From Oligoflexia bacterium (GTDB lineage Bacteria; Bdellovibrionota; Bdellovibrionia; JABDDW01): 33,380 bases of DNA. The DNA is taken from the NCBI GenBank assembly GCA_023250675.1, contig JAHFAE010000025.1, forward strand, positions 1 through 33,380, in the 5' to 3' direction. The position numbers and the translations under genes are program-made. The notes beneath the pieces were generated by a model. The model ran no database searches. It worked only from the letters and a program-made list of their open reading frames with translations, and was not told where the DNA came from. Below are positions 1 to 8,086 of this stretch, one piece after another (positions within the stretch are counted from its first letter, which is position 1; each line of letters starts with the position of its first letter).

Positions 1-252
1 ATTGATTTTGTCGAATGACACTTCAAGAGCAAATGAGATGACGTCGCATTCCCCATTCAGTCGATAAGGCGATCCGTTGGCGCGAAATTCATGCTCGGGA
101 TAACCGCTAAACGTGGGAGGATTTGTTTTAATTAATTCTTCGATGGACGGCGAGCTGGACAAAACGCAACCCATAGAAAATAAAACACTCAAAAGACCAC
201 TGACTTTGAGTAAAGTAGTAACCTTTGCCCTTAGTGAAAATTGCAATTTCAT
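1..252 (-). CDS. Putative lipoprotein, C-terminus outside the window
   Basis: An open frame of 84 codons runs off the left edge without a stop. It starts at ATG 250-252, with GGAG four bases upstream. The N-terminus has basic residues, a hydrophobic stretch and a lipobox ending SMGC (Cys29), so the product is predicted to be a lipidated envelope protein. The visible mature part (about 55 residues, with PSIEELIKTNPPTFSGYPEH) matches no family I recognise. It lies about 75 bp downstream of the minus-strand HNH gene and could be cotranscribed with it. Function unknown. Confidence 0.6.
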   Translation of the reverse strand, partial: MKLQFSLRAKVTTLLKVSGLLSVLFSMGCVLSSSPSIEELIKTNPPTFSGYPEHEFRANGSPYRLNGECDVISFALEVSFDKIN

Positions 253-325
253 TAACTCCGCCTCTAGAAGATATTTCGGACAAATTCCTTGAGAACTTGA
301 GGTCTTAGGGTTTTTATGCTAAGCG

Positions 326-622
326 TTATGTATTTGAAACTCGGTCAAATAGGACATCGACGGGGGTGCGATTGCCTTTTTTTGAATTGCAGTTCTTACA
401 GCAGGGAACCACATTGCCTTTGGTAGATCTTCCGCCCCGGCCAATGGGCAAAACGTGATCCATAGTCAAGTCATCAAGACTTTCAAATTTCTGGCCACAA
501 TAATAACAAAGCCCTTTACTCAATTGCAATTTCCACCACTGAGATGTTCTTAATTCTCGAGCTTTCGCCTTTTCTTTTTTGATATGTGCTGGATCCACTG
601 GACTGTAAAATAAACTGCTCAT
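326..622 (-). CDS. Small HNH endonuclease family protein
   Basis: A 98-residue protein that is almost entirely one HNH nuclease domain. Visible are a zinc-knuckle pair C39-x2-C42, the catalytic-type DH at residues 55-56 (TMDHVLPIGRGG), and a second zinc pair near C75 and C78 followed by N-S-K-K-G. This is the ββα-metal arrangement of stand-alone HNH proteins that cut DNA. The basic N-terminal 30 residues probably add DNA contacts. There is no obvious partner such as a methyltransferase, intein or intron. The gene diverges from the operon starting at 852. The family call is secure; the biological role (host maintenance, defence or selfish element) cannot be told from sequence. Confidence 0.85.
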   Translation of the reverse strand: MSSLFYSPVDPAHIKKEKAKARELRTSQWWKLQLSKGLCYYCGQKFESLDDLTMDHVLPIGRGGRSTKGNVVPCCKNCNSKKGNRTPVDVLFDRVSNT

Positions 623-689
623 TCAAAAAGCATCGTACCACAAACCAGGAGCCGATTCCAGTCCTTATGCCCATAATTGTTACATTGGC

Positions 690-841
690 GAAGACACGCC
701 CTGGTCTTCTGACGTGGGCCCCAATGGGGCAAAATTTTCTTAATCCACGACGTAGAACCTAATTTTTTTCGCGCCAAAAATCCCCCCTAGTTAGTACCCC
801 AAGATGGGTTCACAATATAGAGATAGAGGGGCGGATCCCCT
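690..841. promoter_or_regulatory. Cluster of short inverted repeats between divergent genes
   Basis: The gap between the HNH gene and the motor-like operon contains three clean inverted repeats: GAAGAC/GTCTTC with an 8-nt spacer (690-709), GCCCC-AAT-GGGGC (718-730), and AGGGG/CCCCT around CGGAT (827-841). The last lies just upstream of the preferred operon start at 852. They could be protein-binding sites or leader-RNA structure. I see no good -35/-10 pair here, so the regulatory reading is an inference. Confidence 0.3.
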
Positions 842-851
842 GGTAAAAATC

Positions 852-1916
852 ATGAAACTGCAATTTGCTTTTTTGATATTCTCAATGGTCATTTTTCTAC
901 CCCAATCAAAGGCAGCTTCTGAACCACCTGAAGCCAAAGCAAAAACCGTGGTAGTCGTACAACCGTTAGCCGATTCGCCAGGCTGGGCCGCCCGGGCCAT
1001 AGAAACATCTATCAAGAACGAAATTTCTCATTCCACGAGACTTTCTCTCGTCGAAGATATTGATGCCAACGACTTAGGCTGTCGCATAACTCAAGTGAGC
1101 TGCCTACTCACGGCGGCAAAACAAAGAGGCCTTGATATAGTTCTCATCGGTAAACTCAGTGACAAGAAACTGGTTTTACAAAGTTTTGAAACCTGGACAA
1201 AGACCATTGTTGACGAGCAAAGTTTCAGGCTTGGCGAAAATACGAATTTAGAAAAATTTCGTCATCAAATTTTTCAGCTCGTAAAACCCATTGTTCAATT
1301 AGGCGGCCTTCTCGATCAACAAGCGGTGGTGGCCATGGCATCTACCCAACCCGGGGGTTGGCTATGGGCTTTTGTTTCTGGAATCGCGTGGGCCCTGGCA
1401 CTCATGCTCAGCTACCAACTCGTAATTCCGGGTTTAAAGGGGGCTGAGAAAATTCGCTTAGGAAATATTATTCCTGCGACAAGAGCTTGGATTGTCTCTG
1501 TTTTCGAACGATCTGTATTCTTTTTTGCAATTATTTTCATTTCCATTTCAATCACCGCCGGTCTATCTCAAAAGACAGGCTTTGGATCAGAAACAGTTTG
1601 GGCTCTTGTTGTGCCTGTCGCTATATTAGGTGGATGTCTTGCTTACATGTACTTGCTTAATTACATTTCAAGTTCAAAAAATAGTCTTCTCAGCTTTTTG
1701 AATCGACTACCCATTGATATTGAACACGTCACAAAACACGAGCCAACGGCTCGCTCGAGGAAAATGGTAGGGATCGGGGCTCTTGTTCTAGTGATCGCAA
1801 CGATGAGCACATGGATCACTCAGTCTGTTAAATATCGGGCGACTTATCTCCAGCGAATCGATCATATGAGAGAAATTATCAGAGAACAGCAAAAGCAATC
1901 TGGACAAGGAAGATAA
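852..1916 (+). CDS. Exported N-domain plus four-TM protein, first gene of MotAB-like operon
   Basis: The frame is open from ATG 804, but ATG 852 gives a proper signal peptide (hydrophobic residues 4-17, SKA-A cleavage site near residue 21), so I prefer 852 (354 aa). Residues 30-150 form a periplasmic domain with VVVVQPLADS at its start and LGCRITQVSCLL followed by GLDIVLIGKL. This resembles the CsgG/TolB-N-like fold often seen in delta-proteobacterial secreted proteins; that is a fold impression, not a firm assignment. Hydrophobic segments at about 169-192, 221-238, 249-270 and 304-323 anchor the C-terminal half in the inner membrane. The stop is followed after one base by the channel subunit gene, so the two are translationally linked. 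Ribosome site at 852 is weak. Confidence 0.7.
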   Translation: MKLQFAFLIFSMVIFLPQSKAASEPPEAKAKTVVVVQPLADSPGWAARAIETSIKNEISHSTRLSLVEDIDANDLGCRITQVSCLLTAAKQRGLDIVLIGKLSDKKLVLQSFETWTKTIVDEQSFRLGENTNLEKFRHQIFQLVKPIVQLGGLLDQQAVVAMASTQPGGWLWAFVSGIAWALALMLSYQLVIPGLKGAEKIRLGNIIPATRAWIVSVFERSVFFFAIIFISISITAGLSQKTGFGSETVWALVVPVAILGGCLAYMYLLNYISSSKNSLLSFLNRLPIDIEHVTKHEPTARSRKMVGIGALVLVIATMSTWITQSVKYRATYLQRIDHMREIIREQQKQSGQGR

Positions 1917-1917
1917 A

Positions 1918-2700
1918 ATGGCCGAAACCAAGAAACTCGCAGCAACTAGTCAGGTGGGGATGGGAGCCGGCGCAGGGGTCTCAGGACTTGTCGGTTTTTT
2001 GGCCTTACTTGCCATAAGCTTAGTATTTTTCATCACAGAAAATTATTTTATTTCGTTGGGTTCGGTCTCCCTCGCTCTGCTCCTCTATGTCACGGGAACA
2101 GGAGTTGGAAGAATTGCCATGTCGGCCTTTACCGTTTTCTTTTCTAGTCGCCACCTTGTACCCCAAGCCTCATACATTCAAGAAACTCTGCAGGCCTTAA
2201 AAGAATCAATTCAAATATCAAAAGATCCCAGTGGAAAAATCATAACCTCACCCGTAGCCGAAGGAAAAACTATAAGTTTGCCAGATAATCCATTGGTTCG
2301 AGATACGCAAAAAATATTAAGCGAAGGCAAAGGTTTTGATTATTTAGAATATATTGCCCATTCTTATTATCTCGAATGCCATGAACTCTACGACTACACC
2401 AACGCCAATCTCGATTTCGTTGCTGTTTGTATGCCTATTTTTGGTCTTATGGGTACAGTATTGGGTCTCATGTCATTGTTCGACAACTTGGGAGGTGACA
2501 TCACTGTGGAAGCGCTGTCACCCCAGTTAGCCATGGCTCTGAAGACAACACTCTATGGTGCCCTCTATTCTACTATTTATAAAATTATGGGTTCTCGATT
2601 TGAACAACGAATTAAAACTTTGGATTATGAATACGAATCTCTTTGTCGAGCTCTTCAAGTCATCTTAGAAAGCAAAGTCAAAATTGAGATCAAAAAATGA
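1918..2700 (+). CDS. MotA/TolQ/ExbB-family proton-channel subunit
   Basis: A 260-residue inner-membrane protein. Hydrophobic segments are at about 20-39 and 44-62, then a cytoplasmic stretch of about 100 residues, then segments at 166-187 and 203-222. The last two carry the family signature: PIFGLMGTVLGLMSLF followed by LAMALKTTLYGALYST, with the conserved GTV-x-G and A-L-x-T-T-x-Y-G patterns. Known members form pentamers around two plug/stator subunits and use ion flow to do mechanical work in the envelope. The ATGA overlap (2697-2700) with the MotB-like gene downstream supports a channel pair. It is not an ordinary flagellar MotA by context, since the neighbours are unknown envelope proteins. 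Family assignment secure, process unknown. Confidence 0.85.
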   Translation: MAETKKLAATSQVGMGAGAGVSGLVGFLALLAISLVFFITENYFISLGSVSLALLLYVTGTGVGRIAMSAFTVFFSSRHLVPQASYIQETLQALKESIQISKDPSGKIITSPVAEGKTISLPDNPLVRDTQKILSEGKGFDYLEYIAHSYYLECHELYDYTNANLDFVAVCMPIFGLMGTVLGLMSLFDNLGGDITVEALSPQLAMALKTTLYGALYSTIYKIMGSRFEQRIKTLDYEYESLCRALQVILESKVKIEIKK

Positions 2701-3293
2701 AATCTTTCGTCAAACCCAGGGCGAGAAAAAATACAGAAAGTTGGCAAGTCGTCTATATCGACCTCATGACCAATGTCATGGTCTTCTTTGTAATCTTGTG
2801 GTCTATCAATCAGGGCAAATCTTCAAAAATCACCCCTAAAGTTGGCGACGAAACAAGCCGCACGGTGAGCTTGCCCGGTGACATTATATTTTCCCCAGGG
2901 AAAACAGTATTGACTGAAAATGGAAAAACTGTTTTCAAGAATTTATTCAGCGATGCGGTGACGGGACAAACATTAAATTTTGAAACCAGTGGATTAAGCA
3001 AACGTCTTCTTGTCATTCATGGCCACACAGATAGTGATGGTAAAAAAGATGAAAACTTTGAGCTTGGTTTTTACCGTGCCATCGCTGCATTTCATGAAAT
3101 TCAACTGTACAGTAAAGAAATTCCCGAACATGTCATTCTTTGCAGCCATGCTGACAACTCCCCCGCACAAGAACTTCCCTTTAATGGCGGAAACTTAACT
3201 CCCGAACAATTGGCCGCTCTCCACGCTATAAAGGCCAAGAATAGAAGGATCACGATCGAAGACAAAATCGAGAGTCGGGTGCAGCAAGAATGA
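2697..3293 (+). CDS. MotB-like stator protein with OmpA-type peptidoglycan-binding domain
   Basis: A 198-residue protein with a basic cytoplasmic N-terminus, a single TM helix (about 18-37) and a periplasmic OmpA-like domain. The TM helix reads YIDLMTNVMVFFVILW, closely matching flagellar MotB around its proton-carrying aspartate; here the aspartate is Asp22. The OmpA-like part has GHTD at 109-112, the FYRA arginine at 127 and the terminal NRRITIE block, so its peptidoglycan-binding core looks complete. The linker between TM and OmpA domain is only about 20-30 residues, shorter than in MotB. It overlaps both neighbours by 4 bp (ATGA), so a stoichiometric complex is likely. Confidence 0.87.
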   Translation: MKSFVKPRARKNTESWQVVYIDLMTNVMVFFVILWSINQGKSSKITPKVGDETSRTVSLPGDIIFSPGKTVLTENGKTVFKNLFSDAVTGQTLNFETSGLSKRLLVIHGHTDSDGKKDENFELGFYRAIAAFHEIQLYSKEIPEHVILCSHADNSPAQELPFNGGNLTPEQLAALHAIKAKNRRITIEDKIESRVQQE

Positions 3294-4936
3294 AACCTGT
3301 AGGAACAAAATCTATTTTTCTACTTCTCTTTTTAGCACTGTCAACGATGGCCGGATTTCAATTTCAAAAACTCGATATCGATAAAATTCAAAACCTCTCT
3401 TATGAAGCATGGTTTACAATTTCATTTTTCACCGTCGTTGTGGGAACATGGTTTTATGCCTTTTTTCGTCTCGGAAGTAAGAGTAAATCTCATATTAGAT
3501 TTTTGGGTCCGTCTCAAAAATACCCCTCGGATGTGCCGCTCGTCGAGATAGGGAAATTGGCGATTTACTCTGGCCAATCCACAAATCCCACCGAACTCCC
3601 CGCTTTCGCTATGCGGGTATTATCTTTGACCCTGGCTTTTTCACTTGGAATACTGGGGTTTGACTCGAGAACAGTTAATTTTATGATGGATACACCGAGA
3701 AAAATTGCAAACGTAAATCAATATTGTCCTGATGAGATTACTGTCTCCAAACAAAAGCCGCCACAACCTAAACAAGGTTGTGAGTTGGTCAAAAGAGCAT
3801 ATGAGTTGGGGCTTGTTAAAGATCTAGGCACATGCGTTGACAAAGAAATTGATAAAAAGATGGACCTTTGTACACTTCGACAACGGGATGAGCCCGCTTT
3901 ACATTTTTTGGCCCGTCAACTTTCATCTGTTTACTCGAAAAATAAATTTAATGTGAGTGACTCTAATTTTCACTCACGAATGAGCGCAGCCTTCCGGCGA
4001 CAATTGGGATTTTTTAATGCCCTCTCGGGAAAACTTCGAAACGTAGTGAACAGCGCCCCCAAGGCTTCACACCACATTTTTACCGACCTCAAGTCACCCG
4101 ATGGAAGATCGATGCACCGAAATTGTCTTTCAAAATATCAAAAACTTTCCCATATTTTTTCGGTGGGGGACGATGACCCCAAAGCTAACAGCCGGATCCT
4201 AGAACATATTTATGGTCAAATGCTATTTAATCCCCAGTACGACGAAATGGCAGGTCTTTGCCAAGAATATGATATCCACTGGAACTCTCCACCAGATAGC
4301 TGTGATCAATTGGTCAGAAATCCGATGGGATTTCTCTCTGAATATGGCGCTATTTCAGATGTGACTCTAGTTTTGAACAGAATAGAAGAAGAACGTGAAT
4401 TGATGAGACTGCGGGTCCAGTTAAAGTCCATTGAAACAGGGCAACCGCCTCCGCTTCCTCCAACGGCATCAGTTATTATGGCCAATCTCTTACGCCCTCG
4501 TGCCTACCCCACTGCGACGACGGTTGTGAGCTTTCAATGCTTAATGTCCAGTGCCGGAGCGGCTAGTGACAAACCGCGCATGGTTTATTTTAGTCTGATG
4601 GGCAAGCAATTTCAGGCAAGAGAAATCAAGTTTAAATTAGAGCGGCCCGCAGATTCACTCCATGCCGATATGTACAGGTCATTTGCGAAAACTATGGTAG
4701 ATGATTTTCATTATGCAACGGCTCGCAGCCATTGGAACGTCAATGAAAACTCATTTTCTCACAGCGATTACCCCCTAACACAATTAGAATATCTCAAAGG
4801 GATGGATATATTTGCATCAAATGATTGGATACAAACTAGAAGTGATTTGCTTGAGGTTTATCCTTACTACCATCATCTCTATTATTTTGTGGAATTGTTT
4901 CGTGAACAATATCGTATGCAAAGGACAAGATTATGA
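3290..4936 (+). CDS. Three-TM protein with large Cys-containing periplasmic region
   Basis: A 548-residue protein of no family I recognise. Hydrophobic segments lie at about 8-22, 39-60 and 104-125, then about 420 soluble residues. Eight cysteines occur after the last TM, in several pairs (for example QYCPDE and QGCELV; GLCQEY and PDSCDQL), which suggests disulfides and so a periplasmic location. The region between TM2 and TM3 would then be cytoplasmic. The start codon is inside the stop of the MotB-like gene, and the end overlaps the next start, both by ATGA. Position and size suggest it is the effector or scaffold driven by the channel pair. That is inference from context only. Confidence 0.72.
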   Translation: MKPVGTKSIFLLLFLALSTMAGFQFQKLDIDKIQNLSYEAWFTISFFTVVVGTWFYAFFRLGSKSKSHIRFLGPSQKYPSDVPLVEIGKLAIYSGQSTNPTELPAFAMRVLSLTLAFSLGILGFDSRTVNFMMDTPRKIANVNQYCPDEITVSKQKPPQPKQGCELVKRAYELGLVKDLGTCVDKEIDKKMDLCTLRQRDEPALHFLARQLSSVYSKNKFNVSDSNFHSRMSAAFRRQLGFFNALSGKLRNVVNSAPKASHHIFTDLKSPDGRSMHRNCLSKYQKLSHIFSVGDDDPKANSRILEHIYGQMLFNPQYDEMAGLCQEYDIHWNSPPDSCDQLVRNPMGFLSEYGAISDVTLVLNRIEEERELMRLRVQLKSIETGQPPPLPPTASVIMANLLRPRAYPTATTVVSFQCLMSSAGAASDKPRMVYFSLMGKQFQAREIKFKLERPADSLHADMYRSFAKTMVDDFHYATARSHWNVNENSFSHSDYPLTQLEYLKGMDIFASNDWIQTRSDLLEVYPYYHHLYYFVELFREQYRMQRTRL

Positions 4937-5496
4937 TTAAATTAATTTTACTTATTTTAGTTTCAATTTGTTTTGCTAATGAAAACTCTCCATTTTCGTC
5001 GGTCCAAAGACAGGCTTATGTGGAAAAAGTCATAAAAGCATTTAGAGAAGCTAATCCAAATGTACTCAAACAAATCAATGAGTTCGTCGATCAGAAGGAA
5101 AGGCAAAAATGCCGATCTTTTTTTGAAGCCCTGACGCTGAATTGTTTACAACTTGAAGTAAAGAATAAATGCAAAGATGAAACGTGTACTATTCTATCTG
5201 ACATCGCATTAGTTAACAAAGTTAATGAGCGACTGTTTGTATCTAGAGAAGAAACTTATAAAATCTCCCAAAAATCAGAAAACTATGCAGAGGCCTACGC
5301 AAAGGCCTTGTCGACGAAGTACGCCAATTTGACCACAGAACTTGTTTTGATGTCGAAAGAGAACTGTTCAGATGGCGACTATAAGTGCCAAGCGAGAAAG
5401 ATCGATACCTACTGCCAAAAAAATTCTGATAAGAAGAATTTGCCTTGGCAGGCCTGTGTATCGGCCGTAATTACCTTTATGGATATGAAAAGATAG
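4933..5496 (+). CDS. Secreted Cys-rich periplasmic protein, last gene of MotAB-like operon
   Basis: A 187-residue protein with a clear signal peptide (MIKLILLILVSICFA, cleavage near Ala15). The mature part is mostly helical in character and holds eight cysteines, including CKDETC and CSDGDYKC, which points to disulfide-bonded folding in the periplasm. It overlaps the upstream gene by 4 bp and ends the operon. Like the 548-residue protein, its mature or periplasmic part has eight Cys, so the two may be partners. No known domain is recognised and function is unknown. Confidence 0.7.
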   Translation: MIKLILLILVSICFANENSPFSSVQRQAYVEKVIKAFREANPNVLKQINEFVDQKERQKCRSFFEALTLNCLQLEVKNKCKDETCTILSDIALVNKVNERLFVSREETYKISQKSENYAEAYAKALSTKYANLTTELVLMSKENCSDGDYKCQARKIDTYCQKNSDKKNLPWQACVSAVITFMDMKR

Positions 5497-5525
5497 GCGA
5501 ATTTAAAAACCTCTCGCTGCTGCGG

Positions 5526-5545
5526 TTGAATTCGAAGGCATTCAA
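5526..5545. terminator. Weak hairpin after the MotAB-like operon
   Basis: A 6-bp stem, TTGAAT/ATTCAA, encloses an 8-nt loop 30 bp after the last operon gene and is followed by TTTCAATTT. The stem is AT-rich and the T run is interrupted, so it is at best a poor intrinsic terminator. Confidence 0.2.
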
Positions 5546-5635
5546 TTTCAATTTAAAAGTTAAACAAATACTCAAAGAAGATGATTTAAGAAAATGAGGT
5601 CAAAGTGGGTAATTGATTTTTCAAAAAAATGAAGT

Positions 5636-6505
5636 CTATGTAGGCAATCTATTTTTTCCAATTTTAATTTGTAGAAATTCTTTTATGCCGGTACTTTGTG
5701 CATTCAAGCGATCACCATAAATTTCGTAGGCCGGCAAAAACTTTTCGATATATGCCGTAATTTCAGTTTTCGACATGCCGAGTTTGCCTGACGCTTTCAT
5801 ATTTTCTTCAGCTTCTACCCGCCAAGATAAAACATTTTTGTAGTTATCTGGTTTAAGATAGACAAAGCAATTTAGAAACTTCATCCAGCTTTCATATGCT
5901 GGCAGAAATTTATTTATTTCTGAAAAATCATTGCGATTTGAGAGGGTGCTATAACTCTCTACTGGCACTTGAGTAAAACCCAGCATCCATCCTTCTAAAA
6001 AAATGATGTCTTGGGGATGATTTATTTTCATCCAAAGAGAACTTGGATTTCGATCACCCTGACCACTGTATTTTGACTTATCGTAGGTGGGGACATCCAC
6101 TTCTTGATTCCGCTTTATTTCATTCACAGCCTTGAGTGTCTTTTCACCTAATTTAATATCGTGGGTACCGGGATAGCCCCTCTGCTTTAGAAATGAATTA
6201 TGAGAAAACTTTTGAGCTAAATTTTTTTGCTCGTCATGAGTTAAATAAAAATCATCAATAGAAAGTGTTAGTGCCTTTTGCCCTATTAACTCAAATGCCT
6301 CGACGAGTGCAGCGGTCAGAGTTGATTTGCCCGCTCCTTGGGGACCGTTGATTCCTACGAACAACGGAGCTTTTGTCGAATGCTTTCGCTTTAAATCTGT
6401 AAGCCAATTGAAAATGGGCAAATAAAGCAATTCCACCCGATCATTCCCACTGGGATGATTATAGAATCTTTGCCTTAAGAATTCACGAACTTTAGCGTCT
6501 GCCAA
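5636..6505 (-). CDS. D-glycerate 3-kinase (plant/yeast-type P-loop kinase)
   Basis: A 289-residue cytoplasmic P-loop kinase. It has the Walker A motif GPQGAGKS (54-61), SIDDFYLT (82-89), RGYPGTHD (109-116), YDKSKYSGQGDR (141-152) and EGWMLGF (171-177). This series is characteristic of the GLYK-like D-glycerate 3-kinase family, which phosphorylates D-glycerate to 3-phosphoglycerate with ATP; some bacterial and yeast relatives have unproven substrates. The start is TTG at 6503-6505, supported by GAGG seven bases upstream; the nearby ATG is out of frame. Length is normal for the family. Neighbours do not suggest a photorespiratory or glyoxylate operon, so the exact substrate is less sure than the family. 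Confidence 0.83.
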   Translation of the reverse strand: MADAKVREFLRQRFYNHPSGNDRVELLYLPIFNWLTDLKRKHSTKAPLFVGINGPQGAGKSTLTAALVEAFELIGQKALTLSIDDFYLTHDEQKNLAQKFSHNSFLKQRGYPGTHDIKLGEKTLKAVNEIKRNQEVDVPTYDKSKYSGQGDRNPSSLWMKINHPQDIIFLEGWMLGFTQVPVESYSTLSNRNDFSEINKFLPAYESWMKFLNCFVYLKPDNYKNVLSWRVEAEENMKASGKLGMSKTEITAYIEKFLPAYEIYGDRLNAQSTGIKEFLQIKIGKNRLPT

Positions 6506-6567
6506 TTATTTTCCTCATTATTATTTAATGTGACAGATAAAATCGGCTATGACAAGATTTGAGAAGA

Positions 6568-6972
6568 ATGAAAATAGATATGGATTTACTTCAACACGAA
6601 ATAAAATTTGTTGCCGTGAGAAGCCGCGGCCCTGGAGGGCAAAATGTTAACAAAGTATCATCTGCGGCCATTTTGATATGGGATTTTGAAAACTCAACGG
6701 TATTCGATGGGGAGCAAAGGGCCTTATTAAGAACTAAGTTAGAAAAACTAATCAATAGTGACGGGCAAATATCATTAAGGAGTGACGCGTTTAGAGATCT
6801 CCCAAAAAACAAGGAGAGCTGCTTACGAAAACTTGAAAACCAAATTGAGTTTGCGTTTCATATACCCAAAGAGAGGCATGCCACTAGGCCCACTCATGGC
6901 TCCAAAGTTCGAAAACGCCAAACTAAAATAAAGCGAAGCGACCTAAAGAAATCTCGGCAGAAAGTATTTTAA
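6568..6972 (+). CDS. arfB: ArfB-like peptidyl-tRNA hydrolase (RF-1 GGQ domain)
   Basis: A protein of about 134 residues with the class I release-factor catalytic loop GPGGQNVNK (GGQ at about 23-25) inside a complete RF-1-like domain. A strongly basic tail follows (SKVRKRQTKIKRSDLKKSRQK). Known relatives (ArfB/YaeJ) put the tail into the empty mRNA channel of stalled ribosomes and hydrolyse the peptidyl-tRNA, so a ribosome-rescue role is expected. The start is uncertain: TTG 6559, ATG 6568 or ATG 6580; GAGAAG (6561-6566) would best serve 6580, while 6568 is used here. It is divergent from the glycerate kinase with only about 60 bp between them, so their promoters overlap. Confidence 0.85.
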   Translation: MKIDMDLLQHEIKFVAVRSRGPGGQNVNKVSSAAILIWDFENSTVFDGEQRALLRTKLEKLINSDGQISLRSDAFRDLPKNKESCLRKLENQIEFAFHIPKERHATRPTHGSKVRKRQTKIKRSDLKKSRQKVF

Positions 6973-7113
6973 TTGCTTGAACAAATAGCCGACCACTGTC
7001 CGTCAGGAATTCGGCCGCGTCGCTGCCAAATACTTATGAAATGATTTTGAAGCATTGGCCCAGTTTGCAATAGGAATCGACGTTAGGCTTTTACCGAGAT
7101 AAATGATCTAGCC

Positions 7114-7128
7114 TGACTAGAATAGTCA
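7114..7128. promoter_or_regulatory. Perfect inverted repeat upstream of a small ORF
   Basis: TGACTA-GAA-TAGTCA is a perfect 6-bp inverted repeat with a 3-nt spacer, followed by an AT-rich run. It lies just ahead of the GGAGG of the small ORF at 7149, where an operator would be expected. No regulator is identified. Confidence 0.35.
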
Positions 7129-7148
7129 TTATTAATTTTGGAGGACTG

Positions 7149-7307
7149 GTGTCTGACTTTAGAAAAACACGGTGGGTATATTGGGGAAAGAATTTTAGAG
7201 AAATTGGTGTACTTGTCATGGTTTTCGGGCCCATGTATCTCAAATTTGAGTCACATGAAAGGGCCTTGAAGGTTCGCAAGTCTTGGTCTAAAAACAGTAA
7301 AAAATGA
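7149..7307 (+). CDS. Small 52-residue basic protein with one hydrophobic segment
   Basis: A short frame starts at GTG 7149 with a strong GGAGG four bases upstream and ends at TGA 7305-7307. The product begins MSDFRKTRWVYWGKNFRE and has one moderately hydrophobic stretch (IGVLVMVFGPMYL, about residues 21-33) between two basic flanks, as in small membrane-associated proteins. A perfect inverted repeat lies upstream. The good ribosome site and complete frame favour a real gene; the absence of recognisable relatives and the short length keep confidence moderate. Function unknown. Confidence 0.45.
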   Translation: MSDFRKTRWVYWGKNFREIGVLVMVFGPMYLKFESHERALKVRKSWSKNSKK

Positions 7308-7334
7308 TGCTATCACTTTATGAAAAACCGAACC

Positions 7335-7850
7335 TCAGTTACTTGCTGTTAAGTGGGCTGGGATTTTTTGAACAAACGCTTCTTTAATTCCAGACTCGGT
7401 GGCTACGGTGAATTGGGCATAGCGGGCGTCGCTTAAAGTCTTGAATCGGCCAATGCAAACGCGGTAGTGAACGACTCCTTTTACTACTGCCGACATAACC
7501 CAAGCGCTATCATACTTACCAATTGGAATTCTTTTAGAAAAATCTTGAGCTTCTTTTTCTGTGTCAAACGATGATACTTGAATTGTATATCCGCTCACAG
7601 ATTCCTTAGCAGCAATTCTCAATTTAATGGGCACAAGCTTAATTTGAAAATCATAAGCTAAATCAGGATTGAGTTTAGGAAGATTCTTGAGATCAACTTC
7701 AGGTAATTCAGCGGCCCTGTGTTCATCTTTTTGAGTATTCTTAATTGACCGCACACTGGGGGATGCCTGACTCATGATTCCGCCAAGAACGATACCTAAA
7801 ATCAAAATACTTACTGAAATAGCTGTTCCAATAATGCTTACTATTTTCAA
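7335..7850 (-). CDS. SPOR-domain inner-membrane protein
   Basis: A 171-residue protein with one N-terminal TM helix (about 5-25), a charged linker and a C-terminal SPOR domain (about 85-160: YTIQVSSFDTEKEAQDFSKRI, then YRVCIGRFKTLSDARYA, split here into two motifs). SPOR domains bind denuded glycan strands of peptidoglycan and often localise proteins to division sites, so a bitopic cell-wall protein is expected. GGAGGCGGG lies eight bases before the ATG at 7850. It stands alone, facing the toxin-antitoxin pair divergently. The domain is clear; the specific role in division or wall remodelling is not. Confidence 0.82.
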   Translation of the reverse strand: MKIVSIIGTAISVSILILGIVLGGIMSQASPSVRSIKNTQKDEHRAAELPEVDLKNLPKLNPDLAYDFQIKLVPIKLRIAAKESVSGYTIQVSSFDTEKEAQDFSKRIPIGKYDSAWVMSAVVKGVVHYRVCIGRFKTLSDARYAQFTVATESGIKEAFVQKIPAHLTASN

Positions 7851-8086
7851 GACCCGCCTCCAAGAAATAAATACAAAACCACCTACGGCACCTTGAAAAG
7901 AGCAAGCCTGGTGCCACCTCGTAGCTCGATATTTCGATGAGATAGAGCTAAGATGTAAGTAGATTTTTTCTAAATCAAAACGAAGATTGTCACTTTAATC
8001 GGATTCAATTACTTCAATTCAATTGGTTGGGGGTCCAGAATCGGCATCACAAACAGCACTGAGACAACTCATAAATGATTACAAAA

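Noticed and set aside
1918-3293. Flagellar motAB or Zorya zorAB
   Set aside because: The partners are unknown envelope proteins, the linker to the OmpA domain is short, and no Zorya C/D/E or flagellar motor genes are adjacent.
7091-7279. 62-codon minus-strand frame
   Set aside because: It lacks a ribosome site, while the overlapping plus-strand 52-codon frame has a strong one.
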